The notes: generated by a model from the sequence alone, not told the origin. Positions 9,538 through 23,649 are shown, counted from the first letter of the stretch. The stretch: DNA of 64,000 nt from Sordaria brevicollis (GCA_033439795.1 JAUTDP010000007.1:558001-622000); one strand, 5' to 3'. Program-made: numbers and translations.

Positions 9538-12500
9538 AAGTGTAAAATCTGTATGGGATTCAATTCTGTCGGTACATGCCTGCTGTTCATGACAACGAAA
9601 TGAGGCTTGCCACTATGGATTGGATAGAGGTATACCAGAGTTGGATATTCCCAAACGCGGGGAAAGCATGTGGGGGAGGTTGGATTGGATTTGATCCCTC
9701 ATCGTATCACCACTCCCCTCCTTCTTTTCTTAAGCATAAAATTGAAAGTATCTCAAAGTATCCTTCATTTCCCTTTTATAACAAAGGAAAGTGAAAGTTT
9801 GCGTGTGATGTGTGATGATGGTGGTGTTCTACCCCAGGTCTTGGCAACACGATGGGGCGATCCTTCCAAAGCTGGGGAAAGCGGGGGCGGAGTCCCCCCT
9901 TTGGTGATCCTTGTGTTTGGTATGCTTTGGTTGAGTGTGCCACTGGCATCTGATGGACGCCCAGAGTGGCTGAGATATCCTTTAAACTGTCAGAAATGCT
10001 TGGTGTTTGTACACAGTAACCGAGCATCCGAGGCCGAAAAATAACATCTGATTGTTGTTTGATACACGTGGGTTGGGGGCCGCCCCAATTGAGGGGTTTG
10101 AACGACACCGGATGTGCGGGATAGCCAAGCGGAGATTTTGGCGTTCAGTCATGTTTACCATCTAGATTTTAAGATCTCCAAACTGTAACGCTTCAAGAGC
10201 ATTTCCTCATTCGTGCACTTACACGAAGAGACGTGCGATGAACGATTGGAGCATTGGAGAATTCTGTGTGGACTTCGTGTCCGCTATCCTCTGTCAGGTG
10301 ACTCCGTAAAATGGTCTTGACGAACATGAGGGATCCCTCAAACGAATGGAGATGCGGAGAACCAAATAGTCAGTCTGTAACTTTCTTGAGCCGACGATTT
10401 GAATTCCTTTTGAGGGTTTAGTTGATTATCTATTGACTGATCAACATATCGCGGTGCCCCTTTCACGCTGTAATGTTAGACGATGATTATCATACCCATG
10501 AGGACAACTGCGTTTGCTTGTCTTTCTCTGTTTGTGCTGGTGTTTTGGTCACGAAGATGGCCACACAAAAGGCTAGTCGTCACTGTCGCCTTATGCCGGC
10601 AGTCATAAGCTCGATGTTGAGCGAGATCTGCTTTCCGAAACTTGGACTCGCAGTGTTATTCCCAGGCACGCAAGAGACTTATGTTTCAAGATCAGCGGTC
10701 CGTCTTGTGGGTATAGTCTATTCAAGGACAAGATAAGCATTTCAAGCAGATGGCGAGGTCACGGTGCTGTGGGCTAGTTTTGACCCCGACTGCCTCAAGG
10801 TTGGATTGAAGGTGTAGATCGCCGGAGAAGAACGGAATATGCCACGCTAAAAAGACCGGAGGGAGGACCGGCAGACAGCTTCAACATCCCGCCGTCACTG
10901 TCGTCGACGTCCTTGTTGAGGGACTGTGGCGTCTACAGCGAGCTTGACGCCTTCTAACCCGCTTACCCGCGCTTGACGTGGCGCCAAAGCAACCGTCCAC
11001 CATCGGTTTGCCATCAGATATTTTCGGAAAGTTCTATCGGAGATGGCACAACGCTCGGATTCACACGAAGCGACGGCTTACGGAGATGACATGGCAAACT
11101 GGAAACTGTCCGTGTTCCAACTCTGTCACTGTTGTGAGCGTGTCAGTGTCAGCGTTGCGTTTGTCTCGTCGTAGCCTGCAAAGACCACGCTCATCATGGC
11201 CTAGCTCGTCAGACAGAGTACCACCCATTCGGATGCTAAGGTGTCTTCAATTGTTCTCTCAGTGAAAAACCCGGTGAGGCAATTTGACAGTGCATCATAT
11301 CTCGGCGAAGCTCACCATCTTGGTCTTAGCTCCCGAATGTGCCGTCCATCCGCTGGACGTTAAGATCAGGGGTCCAACGAAAAAAAAAGGAGGTTGCGTT
11401 GGTGGCGAGGCCGCCAGTGAAAGCTGCCTCAATGTACCAGAAGGTTGCAGTTCTGGGGTGTTCAGACTTGAGCCGTGCTGAGTGCCTCAGACATGGTCGC
11501 AGGAAGCCCTAAAACATCCCATCAGCCGTATGAAGGGTCTTTTTTCGTGATGCCATTCATGCTATCGTCGATGAGGCTTTGGTGTTGAAGTTACCTAAGT
11601 CGAAGGATTGGAGCTTGGGCCACTAGCCAGACAAAAATGCCAGTGGCAGCTGCATGAAAGGAACTGGCGGCTTACGCCGTTGGAATGTGTTTCATGCACA
11701 TCATCTGTGCAGGACAAGTGAAATGGAAGCTGCTGATGTTCATTATCAGACGGGGCCAGTCGTCATACTTACTGATGCATGAAGCAGCGAGACGGCCAGC
11801 TGAGCCTGGCTGACCGTGCCTTGCAGTGATATCGCAAGGAGTCAGATCCAACACTCACGTCACGGTCGTTGCGTAACGAGTCAACTGACAGGGCTTCCTG
11901 GCTTGTTCCCTCTGGTGGTTAGTTCCATCACGCCAGAACTGTTACCACAAAAGTGAGCGGAAGTTGCTTCCTTGAGCACAAGGAGTATTTGAAGAAAGCT
12001 CTGCTGGTAGTTGTGTGAGAAGGCCAGGCGAAATTGGTTTGTCGATTGGTTTTTGAAATGGCCGACGATAGAGGTAACCTTTCGTGGCTCAGAGGGCGGG
12101 CCCCCTTTTCATCCTCAAGATCTCCGATATAATGCTGCCTCTTTCCTTGTCGAGTGGTTGGGGGTAAGTACAGCCGCGAGGTGCCACAGGGTTTCCGGAA
12201 TCTGGTTGGCTGTTGAGTAAAACTTTCATCAAGACGGGAAGGTGGGGCAGACAAAGGGCCGAAAGACAACACAGAAACTACAGCGGCGGCCGAACATCAG
12301 AATTTTCCAGCATCAGTGCACTTTCCACGAAAGAAGCCCAAGGCGCAAAATTCGGAGAAGCTCAGTCTTCAGTGCCGGGTTGCCTGTCGCTGTTTGGCAG
12401 TTGTTGTTGTTGGCCTCGAATTGCCGGCCTCCCGTCAGGACCCGGTAATGAAAAGTTCGTGTCGCGGACAAAGGCGTCGTCTATATGATCCCATCCCATT

Positions 12501-13957
12501 GGAATTCTCTATTGTTCCTTCCGGAGATCTGGTACAGGTGCGGATGGAAGCCCGGAACCGTCCGTTGGAAACATTTTTCCAAGAGCCGGCCATCCTGTCA
12601 TTTCGTGAGGAGCCAATCCGCATCCGGAATCCATCCAAGTCAACCGATTGGGGCATAGCTCCAACCAATGTATCAGGCCCTCTTCGCATTTGGTTCGAAC
12701 CATTGACAACTGCTTGAAAATAATCATTTCAAAGTCCTTGGATGTCGTGACAAAAGGGCTGGGGTGGTCTCGAAGTTCACCACCGTCGTAGAAGCAGTCA
12801 GCACAAATAGTTCCTTTGGCTAGCCGCAATATGCAGAGGTGCCAAGTCGCATAGTAAAATGTGTGTTGGATGGTTGCAGACGAGGTTGTATCGCTTGCTC
12901 GAATTGGAGATCAGGACCTGACTTGGCTTTTCGACACATTTTTTGCATGTGAGAATCACTCATGGAGAGAAGATCAGTACTTTGGAGGTTGACCTTTGGA
13001 CTCATTAGTAGGACGAGAGTCATCATCTGTCTGGCGGTTTGCCGTTGCGGCTCTTGATGTTTGGAGGGTGTTTGCGTCGCTTTTCTTCCCCAATGTTCGA
13101 TGCTCCCTCAGTCGGCGTTGTCGTTCAAAAAAAACTGGTGGAACTCGAGGGAGAGTCCACCGGCGAGCTCCAATTTTCATATGCTCCATAAGAGGAGCCG
13201 AGGGCGTGACCGAAAATTGATTGGCGTTGCAAGGGTTGACACACCGGAGCTCTTCGACCCCTGGCTCTTACCCCAGGGTAATGCGGGGCACCAGTGAACC
13301 CCCGTCCTCTTCTGGCAGTCACCGCCGATGAAAATCTCCAACGATCGCTTTCAGGCCTGGAGCTTATTCTAACCTTATTTGGCATCAGTTGATATCCATC
13401 GTTCTTTTCCATGACAAATCCGACTCTGTCTCTTTTTTACTCGCACTCTGAAAATCCAGGGGAGCAACTGAGCAACTGCTGGCTGGCACTCTGGATCAGA
13501 TGAGACAGCCAGACGTTTGCAGACAACTTTTTGATACGTATTGGCGACATAATTCAGAAACATAAGGGATTGCCTGCTGTCGAACCTCCCAGGCAATGGC
13601 AAGCTGTGGTCTAGTACCCGCTTTGGGCATTCATTACCGCATGATTGTAAAGTCGCAATGAGCACCAATGCTCCGGTATGCCTACTGCATCCCTCGACGA
13701 GGCCGAGACTCAAAAGTTGGGCCAGGGAACGCTCTCCGGTCGAACTCCAGAAAGTCATGTCGATTGAAAGGGGAGCGCCGTGCCCTTGGATTCCATGTCT
13801 CGTGAGTGTCTGTCTCTCCCGCGGTGAGCATCACCAGCCTCCAGCCTCCATGGTTGTTCACCTGAACAGCCAGGACAGCGCAACTCTCTCCCGCCTCCAC
13901 AATGCGCCCGATTGTCCAGTCTCGAGCCAAGTTCGCCAGGCTGATGGTGAGTTTTGG
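9538..13957. other. Gene-poor 4.4 kb region, no supportable gene
   Basis: Base composition is ordinary, unlike the AT-rich island that follows. Only short, non-overlapping open frames (up to ~130 codons) occur on both strands, none with a recognisable domain or convincing splice chain. I found no tRNA or 5S signature. It may hold 3' UTR of the lactate dehydrogenase, non-coding transcripts or old decayed sequence. The right edge is the insertion point of the Harbinger element. Confidence 0.4.
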
Positions 13958-13960
13958 CAA

Positions 13961-14010
13961 GGGATTGATCGGTAACAGACCGCTTTGGCCAGCGGTCCAG
14001 GTTTTTCCAA
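13961..14010 (+). repeat. Left terminal inverted repeat of the Harbinger element, with subterminal palindrome
   Basis: The first 16 bases match the right end exactly in inverted orientation; identity continues imperfectly for about 30 more. Bases ~13978-13997 contain a 7-bp palindrome (GACCGCT / AGCGGTC around a 6-base loop). The ends are short and much less RIP-mutated than the interior. Confidence 0.75.
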
Positions 14011-14549
14011 GTTTTTTCCCCGCTAAGATGAATTTCCGAGCCGATTAAACTGGTTTTGGTAGTAATTATATAGGGATTCTAATTATTCCTCTCGGACCGT
14101 TGGAAATTGATTCCGCTTTTTTATACCTTACTAAGAAACTCTAAAACAAGGCTATAAATTCTTAAAAAGAGTTTAGACTCGTAATATTCTATTATTTTCT
14201 TAGTATTAAACCGTTAAATTCTAAATTTCTAGAAATCGGGCGGTCCATATATAACGAATTATTTTATTAATAATTTGCATAATAATAAATTCGTTTTAAC
14301 CGGAAGTATAACGATTATATTATATTACTTTATATTATTACTATAATTATATACTATTACTAATAATGTAACCGAATTACTTTTATTTATATTACTAATC
14401 TAATTATACGCATTCTATTAAATACTAAAAGGAGGGGTAAAATATTAAAGGTTATTTATCCTAATAGTCTTATTAAAGTATATAAAGAAGTAAAAGCTTT
14501 ATATTATAAATTAATAAAATAATTTAAAGACTATTTTAGGATAGACCGA

Positions 14550-15036
14550 CCTATTTTCGATACCCTTTTAATTTAATTAAAAGTTTATATTAATTTAAAA
14601 CTTTCGCGTTATTAAATATTAAAGTAAAAGTTTATAATTTATTTCTAAATCTTTACGTAAGCCTAATTTTAGAAAGAAGCGTTTTATGAATTCAAAATCG
14701 TATAAAATACTATAAATTCAATTATAAAGGATATATTAGAACGGTTATATATTTTATATAAAGCGTACGTATATATATTAGAAGATAGTTATTTAAAGAG
14801 AAAAATCGAATTCGATCCGAGGTTTAATACTTTTAACGGTTATATTAATACTATTAATAATACGTACGTAGTTATTTATATTCGCAAATCTTATTAATAA
14901 TAATTTTACGATAAGAATAGTAATTTTATATAGAATATATTCGTAATAATAAAATTCGACCGCTTATTTTCGTACGTATTAGCGGGCGTAAAGGGTTCGA
15001 TTAATAACGCTTTATTATATACGTAAATTTTTAATC
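14550..15036 (+). pseudogene. 5' part of the Harbinger transposase, RIP-destroyed
   Basis: One frame reads through a Harbinger/HARBI1-like pattern: an FNG-I-A-I-DGT-type block at about 14830-14870 whose catalytic Asp codon now reads Asn (GAT to AAT, a RIP-type change), then DKNSNF, FDRLFSYVLAG and a Gly-Ser block at about 14905-15010. In-frame stops (TAA/TAG) come from CAA/CAG/TGG codons. The frame is cut by the chromovirus at 15036 and resumes in the same frame at 22721. Confidence 0.7.
15032..15036. repeat. Target-site duplication TAATC, left copy (element 1)
   Basis: TAATC here is repeated at 22716-22720, directly after the 3' LTR. A 5-bp duplication is what a Ty3/gypsy integrase makes. 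Confidence 0.85.
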
Positions 15037-15322
15037 TGTTACAAGATTATACTTGTGCTATACCCGGTATACGCACTAACTACCTATATAAGTACTTAGA
15101 TCCCTAGCGACTATTCCCGACTATAATACGTATACTATAATTCGATATAATCTAGATTTAGTTACCTATAATCACGTATAATATTATATAAATACGTACG
15201 GACTAGGGTATAAGCTCGCGCCCATATATCCAATCCTCCGTATATACTTCTCCCTTCCTTTCCTTCGTATAATAACATATATTTTATTATATACCTAATA
15301 GTACTAACGCTATCCCTTAATA
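15037..15322 (+). repeat. 5' LTR of element 1 (286 bp)
   Basis: It starts TGTTACAAG and ends ...CCCTTAATA. It aligns without indels to 22430-22715, and the differences I checked are transitions. It is related to the LTRs of element 2. Confidence 0.9.
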
Positions 15323-18300
15323 ATTTATTATACCTTTTTTAACGTTATACGCGTAATTCTCGAAGAAAATTAATCGTTAATTATATTAATTAATATTAAG
15401 ATTCGTTTCCCTAGTAGCCAACGCTCTAGCGACGGTCCCGCGGTTAATTCGAATTAAATAATTACTAAAACGAATATTATTATTACGGTCGCTTATATTC
15501 TCTTTTCCCTTATATTTATTAAAATATATTAATTTAAACGATTAATATCCGATCTAATCCTTATTATAATTATTAATACCCTTATCGCGGTTACTACGCT
15601 TTTTAAAATCGGAAACGTCGATTTTTATAATATCGAATTCTAAGACCAATTTATTAACGCTATTTATATACTTAATAATAATTTTATTATTATCCTAGTT
15701 TTTATTATTTAAATTTTTAATTTAAGTAATTATTTTATATTCCCGGCCGTTATTTACGCGTTCGTCCGCCTTATATAATTTAACGTTATTTTTATTACTG
15801 CCGAATTCTAAAATATTAAGGAGGATTTTTAATAATTTAAGGACGAGAATAATTAATTATATTAAGATTTTAATTAACTCCGTATTCTAATTTAAAATAA
15901 AAATTAAATTAACGCGATTTTTAATATTAATTTCGTAATTCTTAAAGTTAATTATACCCTTTAATTCTCGGACGCCGTTATTAAATAATAAGTTTAGTAC
16001 GACGCCTATAAATAAACCTTCGTTAACGCTGCTTCTTAATATAACGATATCGTTAACGATTTCTAAATTCGTTTAATTACCTTTTAATAAAGTTTATCCG
16101 ACGTTTAGAAGCGCTATTCTAACTTTAAAGTCAATTCCTAAAATGTAATTAAACGTAAAATAGTTAAATATTAAAAAATAATTAACGACCTTCATTAGCG
16201 TTTATCTAAACTTACCGACCCTGCGTTTATACTTTTACTCGATAATAATAACGATAATAATTCTAATTCCAATAATTCCGAATCCGAATTTAATAATATA
16301 ATTACTAATAACCCGGTCGGAAGTAACGGCGGTAACGGCTATAAATCGGTATTACGTATCGTCGTTTCCCTTACTTTTAATAATATTAGTAAAATTCTTA
16401 AAAGAATTATTAAATTTCGTTAATAGTACGTTAATATCCTATTCGCTTTTAAAAATAAACCTTCCGCCTTTAAAATTGAAAATACTAAATTTTCCCTAAT
16501 TTCCCGCTCCCTTCGTAATAAACCTTAAAAAGTAATCGAACCCGAATTTATTAAAATTCTATTTAATAAATTAATTAAATAGTCTATTACCTTCGATTTA
16601 TTTAAATAAATAATTAATAAATATAATAATATCGATATTATAATTTAAATTTATTATAAATTCGAAGATTTAAAGATAAGTAAAATAAAATAATTTAACT
16701 TCGAGGATAAATTCGTTATTATTATTAAACGTTATTAATTTAATAATAATATAAAAATTTATTATTTCTATTAACGTTTAACCGAACGCTTCTATAACGC
16801 TATTACCCTATAGCGCCCTTAGCCCAAAGATAATAAATTCGACGAATAGTTCGAAATAACCCGCAACCTCGTTAAATAATTCGAATAAAAGGATTAATAC
16901 GATAAAATCGCCAACCCTTATTATAAATTTAATATTAATAACCCTATTACCGGTTTTAATTCTATTTTTAATAATACGAACGGTTCCGCTCCCGAATTTA
17001 TTATTAATAAAGGTAATATTATTATAAATTTCGATTTTATATCCGTTTCCGACGTTTAAATCTCCTATATAATTGATAACGACGTATTTTAATACTATAT
17101 AAAGATTAGTACCTATACCCGTTATAATTATAAGGGCTATTTTTCCGCTAAATATAAAGGTTATATTTAATTTAAGAAAGAGGTACTTAAGCGTAAATTA
17201 TATAAAGAGAGAGAGAAAGAAAAAAAAGAGAAAAAGGATAAAAAGGAGAAGGAGAAAAATAATAATAATAATAATAATTAGTAATAACGCCCCGCTTAGG
17301 GCTAATACGGATATAGCTAATATAATTATTATAATATTAACGCTATAAATATTCCTACTCTTAATATTCTAATTCCTAATTATTTTATATTATAATAATA
17401 ATTTATTTACTACCCTACCCTTATATACCTTTATAATTTTATAAACCCAATTATAAATAACGAAAACGGTTTTATTAACGGCTAAAAAAATATATAACTT
17501 CCCGTTTAAATCGCAATTAAAGGCTAACGTTTATTAAATATAAATAAAGGGGAGGATAATTGAAGAATATCTTTATAATTAAATTTAAAATTATTAAAAT
17601 TAATAAATTTTCTATAAATAACCGTTATAAATACCCTAATTTATTAAATTTTTCTATTTACTTATTTTATAGACCGTATAAAATATATTATACTATATTC
17701 GTTAATAATAATTATATTACCCTAGAATTTATTAACCGTCGTTTCGTTTTACGTAATAATTTCCTAACTTTTAAATTCTAATTCCCCAAATTCTTATACT
17801 TCGCTAATAATTAAACGAAAGGGAGTATTACGTATTTTAATCGCTTAATTATAAATACCGACGTATATTACGAATTTATCGATCTCTTTATTTACGACCT
17901 TATAAAGGATAATTCTATTATTTTCGGATACTTATAATTAATTTACTACGCTTTTAATATTAATTAGCCTAATAATCGCCTTATTTTTAATTCCGCTTAT
18001 AAATAACGTAATTACTTTCCTTTAAAAATACCTTATTACTTATATTACGTACCGTTATTACGCAAATATAACGTCGATACGCCCTTAATTACTATTTTTA
18101 GTAATATACCCTCCGTTATTACTCTTAGGAATTCCTTTAAAACGCGATTAATATATTAGAAACCCTCCGTTTTAAACGTTTTTAATAAAAGAGAACCGGA
18201 TACCTCCGCTTTACCGTCGGAAGCCGTTCGCCGGATTTTTATTTCCGTAATCGTTAAATACGCCGTTCGTTAATATTTTAATAAATTTAAATAGAAAGTC

Positions 18301-21300
18301 GCTAATAAAATAAATATAATCTTTATTAGTAAAATTATTAACGGTTAAATTTTTATACTAATAATTATAATACGTTATTACCCCCCTCCCCTATTACGTA
18401 TAATCCCTATACCGTATCGCTTAACCGGAGGAATATATATTTCCTTTTCCGATTATCGAACGTTAATCCGCCTTTACTATATCTTTAAAGGACCCCTCGA
18501 CTTAACCGATATTAAAGAGCTTTTAATAATTATATTTAATTAATTTGCCGAAAAATATAAATTTTAAATTATTTATATAATAAAAGTAAATATAATAAAA
18601 AATATTTAACGTATAACGGACAAGGATAAAATAATAAAAGAAAAAAGCGCTCTAACCCCGAATATAATTAATAATAATTTTACGGTTAATATAATTAAAG
18701 ATATTATAAACGGTAAAGTAATTTATTATACAAAATTCTTCGGTAGTAATTACTATATTTAAATTAATATATTTTATAATATCGGAAGTAAAAAAGCTAT
18801 TAAGGCAACCAAAATCTCTATTTTAATTATACTTATAAACGATATTTCCAATTTCTAAACTTACGAAGAAATTATTAATTATTATTTTATTATTAATAAT
18901 ATTAATATTAATAAAATTATATCTAAAAATATTACCAAATTTTATAAAAAGGTAAATAAACCCCTAAAGATTAACGCTTAAATTTAATAAAAATTACTTC
19001 GGTAATATTAGTAATAAACGAGCAATTTCCGTTAAAAAAGCGTTAATACGCTACCCCCCAACCGGTTTTATAATTTTAAATTCGAATTCAAACTTAACGC
19101 TATACTACCCGCTTCCTATAATCGTACTTTTAACCTAGAAAAATTTAACGTTATTAAAAAATAGATCGACGATAATTTAAAGAAGAAATTTATCCGGCCG
19201 TCGTAATTAGAAATTTCTACTCTTATATTCTTAATTAAGAAACTAGGAGGAAGAATTTATATTTATATTAACTACCGAAATATTAATAACGTTACCTTTA
19301 AATCCTATTACCCACTCTTATTTATTAAAAAAATATTCGATACTATTTACTACGTTAAGATTTTTATTAAATTAAATATTATTATTACCTTTAACCGGGT
19401 TTGTATTAAAAAAGGTTACGAATAGTTAATTATATTTATAATAAAATTTAGGCTATTCGAATCCCTAATTATACCTTTTAATTTTCAAAGTACCTTCGGC
19501 GCCTTTTAAAATTATATTAATAATATTTTATATAATATTCTTAATATTTACGCAACCGCCTATTTTAATAATATCCTTATATATTTTAATAATAAGAAAA
19601 ATTACGAGTAATATATTAATAACGTCTTCGAACGCCTAATTAAAACCGGCTTAAGCGTAAATATTAATAAATATAAATTCTATACGAAATATACGAAATA
19701 CTTCGGCCTAATTATTATATTAAATAATATTAAAATAGATTTAAATAAAATTAAAATTGTATTCGATTAAGCGCCCTTTTAATTTAAAAAATCGTTTTAA
19801 TAGTTCCTCGGCTTCGCGAATTTCTACCGGCGTTTTATTAAAGTATTTTCGACGATAATATCTTTATTATACGAATTAATAAAGAAAGACGTATTATAAT
19901 TATAATCCGACCGTTATTAATCCGCTTTTAATGCGTTAAAGAAGGCCTTCGCGACCGGATTTGTATTAAAAATTTATAATTAAATTAAAAAGATTATAAT
20001 CGAAATAAATATATTTAATTAGGTAATAAGGGGTACGCTTTTATAATATAGCGACGATGGAGTATTATACCTAATCGTTTACTTTTTAATAAAATATATA
20101 ATTTAAAAATATAATTATAACGTTTATAATAAAGAATTCTTAATTATTATTAAAACGTTAAAGGAATAATAGCCCGAATTTAAAGGAATATAATAATTAT
20201 TCAATATTTTAACGGATTATAAAAATTTAAAGACTTTTATAATTAATAAATAATTTATATAACGGTATATATATTAATTATAATTTTTATTACGTTTTAA
20301 CTTTTAGATTTAATATACCCTAGGATCGAAGAATTTACGCCCCGATACCCTTAATAAAAAGCCTAACGATATCCCTACGGGTATTAAAGATGAACGTTTC
20401 GCCGTTCGTTAATATACCCTTCTCTAACCTTTATAATTTGTAAACGGTTACTTTAATAAAAAAGACCTAACCTCTTATTATTCCCTCTCCCTAATAAATA
20501 ATTATAAAAATAAATCGATCGACGATATTATTTTAAATAATTATAAAAATTCTATATTCCTTTAGGAAACGGTTTCCGCTTTAAATAATTTAAATAACCG
20601 TAATTAATTAATCTCGATTTATAAAATCTTCTATAAAGCCTTTAGCGAATATTAGGTTACCTTTAACAATATTATTAAATAGCGCGACCGTATAATAATC
20701 GACCTTTATAATAAAGAATTCTAATTCTAATTAATTAATCGCTAATATAATTCGCTTAACGTAGGTTACTTTAATTATAATACTATTTATAAACTCCTAT
20801 TTTAAAAATTTTATTAAAAAGGTATAATTAATAATGTATATATATTCTATAAAGCCTACTTATTTTATATAAAAATTAAATTCTTTAAATAGGGCTTTAT
20901 TAACCTCCTTAAAACCCTACCCGTTGTGTTAGCTCTCTAAATCCACATTTCCGTCGATTATATTATTCCGCTCCCTAGCAATTTCTACCTTAATTAAGAA
21001 TTTAAATATATTTACGTCGTTATTAACTAATTAATAAAAATATAATACTTTATATTAATAATTATGCTATTAATAAAAGAATTAACCGAACGTTTTATCG
21101 ATTACGTTTATTACTTTTACAACTTTCTAAATTTTATCCTCTCGGATAAAGGTATTTAATTCGTATTATAATTCTAATCCTCCTTATATTAGTATTTAAA
21201 TATTAAGCGCGCTTTAACCTCCGCTTTCTACCCTTAAACGAACGTTTAAACCGAATATATTAATATAGAAATAGAATAATACCTCCGATTATATATTAAT

Positions 21301-22429
21301 TAAATATAAATTAATTAAATTAAATAACTTCCCTTCGTAAAATTCGCTAATAATAACGTAATATCCTCGTTAATAAATTTATTACCTTTCTTCGTTAATT
21401 ATAATTACTACCCCCGTATAAATACCGAACTTTATAACCCCTTACCGCTAACGCTATTACTTATATAATTAAAAGAATATTATAAGGTTAACGAATTCGC
21501 CGACCGCTTCTATAAGATTTAAAATTTTATAATTTAGTAAATTAAATATAATTAAAACCAGTACGAGGAGAACGTTAATAAAAAGCGGATCGATTTAATA
21601 AAATATAAGGAAAGGGATACCGTCCTATTCGATACGTCTAATTTAATTAACGGTTACTTATATATTAAACTCTCCCCCCGCTAAAAAGGATTATTTAAAA
21701 TTTTAAAAATGGATTTATATATTATTAAATTATAATTACCTAATAATATAAAATGCTTGCTAATCTTTTATATTTTAATAATTTAATATTAAATTAATTA
21801 AAATTTCTCTGGTTAAATCGTTAATTCCGATATTTACGCTAACGAAGGTAGAATTATAATTTATACCGACGATTATAAAGAATATATTAAATAGGGATTC
21901 GATAAATTATTAAATATTAAGTAAAAAAGAGAAAACCGTTATTAATATTATTTAATTAAATAAAAAGGCGATTACAACCCTATTTAAAAAAAGGTCGATA
22001 ACGTTATTAATTATAAAATATATTTTTAAGAATTTTACCGCAATTACCCCGATAAATTAATACCGCCCCGCGTTAAGGAGTTTCTCGACTATTTCGAATA
22101 AAAAAGAGAATACCTAATAACGGACCCCGCTATTCGTAACGAATAACCTAACGCTAATACCGAGCCTTATACTTTACGCCGCCGTTCCGCCTACTTAATA
22201 TAACGATTTACTATTTTTAAAACGGAATTATTACTAACCGAAAAGGAGGTAGAGGAAGGATTTATAAAAGTAATAACGAAGATTATACGATTTTTAATAA
22301 ATAAATAATTTAAAATATAATTAATATTATAGTAGGAAGTATTTAATAAATTAATAAAGGATTTTAGGTTATAATTATACGTATATATAAATTTTTTCAA
22401 CTCTACGAACTTTTTTTAAAGGGGGATAA
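15323..22429 (+). pseudogene. Degenerate gag-pol of element 1
   Basis: No frame stays open for more than ~75 codons. The domain order (knuckle, RT, RNase H, integrase, chromodomain) can be read piecewise in the + frames, with Trp/Gln codons turned to stops and Asp/Glu/Cys/His codons turned to Asn/Lys/Tyr, as expected from C-to-T changes at CpA on both strands. Short open stretches such as 17560-17781 are chance products of AT-rich sequence. Confidence 0.8.
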
Positions 22430-22715
22430 TATTATAGGATTATACCTATATTATACCCAATATATATACTAATTACTTATATAGGTATTTAAATCCCTAG
22501 CGATTATTCCCGATTATAGTACGTATACTATAATTCGATATAATCTAAATTTAGTTATTTGTAATTACGTATAATATTACGTAGGTACGTACGGACTAGG
22601 GTATAGGCTCGCGCCTATATATCCAATCCTCCGTATATACTTCTCCCTTCCCTTCCTTCGTACAACAATACATATCTCATCATATACCTAACGGTGCCAA
22701 CGCTATCCCTTAATA
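22430..22715 (+). repeat. 3' LTR of element 1 (286 bp)
   Basis: It follows a purine-rich tract (AAAGGGGGATA). The first bases are TATTATAGG, matching TGTTACAAG of the 5' copy by transitions. It is followed directly by TAATC (22716-22720). Confidence 0.9.
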
Positions 22716-23160
22716 TAATCGGTCGTTTCGAATATTAGAGGATCGGTATTATATTATAGATATTGGATTTAATATACGGTACGGTATTATAGTCCCTTTT
22801 ATTAATATTAAATATTATTTAGAGGATTAAAGAAATAAAAATAAGAAGCTTAAAATTGTAAAGGAGTTATATAATTTATATTATATATATATATATACCG
22901 TCGTTAAATATATATTTAAAATTATTAAAAAGATATAGAAGATTATAAAAATTATACCCTTCGAATACAATTTTAATAAATAAATTAAGATTGTATATAC
23001 GGTAACGGTGCTTTATAATTTTATTATAGCTTAATAATCGAAAGTACTACTAACCGATAAATAAAAAGTAATAATAGAGGAGGTAAAACGGCGAATAAGG
23101 AAGGTAATCGTTAATAAAATTAATAAATAAATAAAATACTATACTACGTTAATTATATAA
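22716..23160 (+). pseudogene. 3' part of the Harbinger transposase, RIP-destroyed
   Basis: After removal of one TAATC copy the frame continues from 15036 without a shift: NRSFRI, then RYYI-DIGFN (the second Asp block, with its Gly) at about 22740-22775, PF-N-YYLED at about 22797-22830, and a helix containing ELYNL at about 22861-22880 and the final catalytic block at about 22898-22945, where the expected Glu now reads Lys. Reading continues weakly to about 23160. Confidence 0.7.
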
Positions 23161-23649
23161 CGGTAATACTAGAAATATTTATAAAAGAAGGTATAAAGGA
23201 GAATTATTAATTTAAATTCTAAAGAATTTAAATTGGATTAATTATTATTATTAAATAAGAGAAGTAGGGTAATCGCGTAAGGGTAATCGTATACGTAAGG
23301 GTGGTTGTATATATAAGAGGGGGATTTATTAGTATATATAATAAAAAATGATAAAGTATTAAATATTTATATAATTATTAAATAAAATAATATATATAAT
23401 AAAAATAATAAAATATTAAATATTTATATTATTATTAGAAATAATAAATTTATATAATATTTTTTCGAAAAATAGAGTATTATTTGTATAAAATTAGAAA
23501 AAAATCTAAATAACCCATTTACGTATATACTCCTCTATTTTACTTTACCCTATTCTATTCTATCTTCTCCCTCTTATTCTATCTATTTATTTATATATAT
23601 TTATTTTATTTTAAAATTATACGCGTTATATTTAATTGCGTTTATCGAA
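23161..23649. other. Harbinger internal AT-rich spacer
   Basis: AT-rich tandem-like motifs (AATAAAATATTAAATATTTAT occurs in variants at about 23340-23440) separate the transposase relic from the minus-strand relic. No coding signal is seen. This fits the convergent 3' region of a two-gene transposon. Confidence 0.4.

Larger units (their letters stand above)
15037..22715 (+). mobile_element. Ty3/gypsy chromovirus LTR retrotransposon, element 1, RIP-mutated
   Basis: 7,679 bp, flanked by TAATC duplications, with two 286-bp LTRs. The internal region keeps the order Gag, protease/RT, RNase H, integrase, chromodomain, recognisable despite saturation with stops: a CX2CX4HX4C knuckle position at 17114-17155 now all Tyr codons; RT at about 19050-19900 (the YxDD-type block at about 19551-19590 reads Asn-Asn); RNase H at about 19950-20340; integrase at about 20640-21700; and a chromodomain-like W-K-G block at about 21900-22020. 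CpA and TpG are nearly absent. It inserted into the Harbinger transposase and is non-functional. A polypurine tract precedes the 3' LTR (about 22418-22426). Confidence 0.9.

Noticed and set aside
12680..12710. B-box-like GGTTCGAACC
   Set aside because: The stem bases around it do not pair as a T-arm and no cloverleaf fits.
17560..17781. Open frame of 73 codons in the AT-rich island (also 22191-22400 minus)
   Set aside because: It lies inside element 1. The sequence is RIP-altered gag-pol and the residues (Asn/Ile/Tyr/Lys-rich) are what AT-rich DNA gives by chance.
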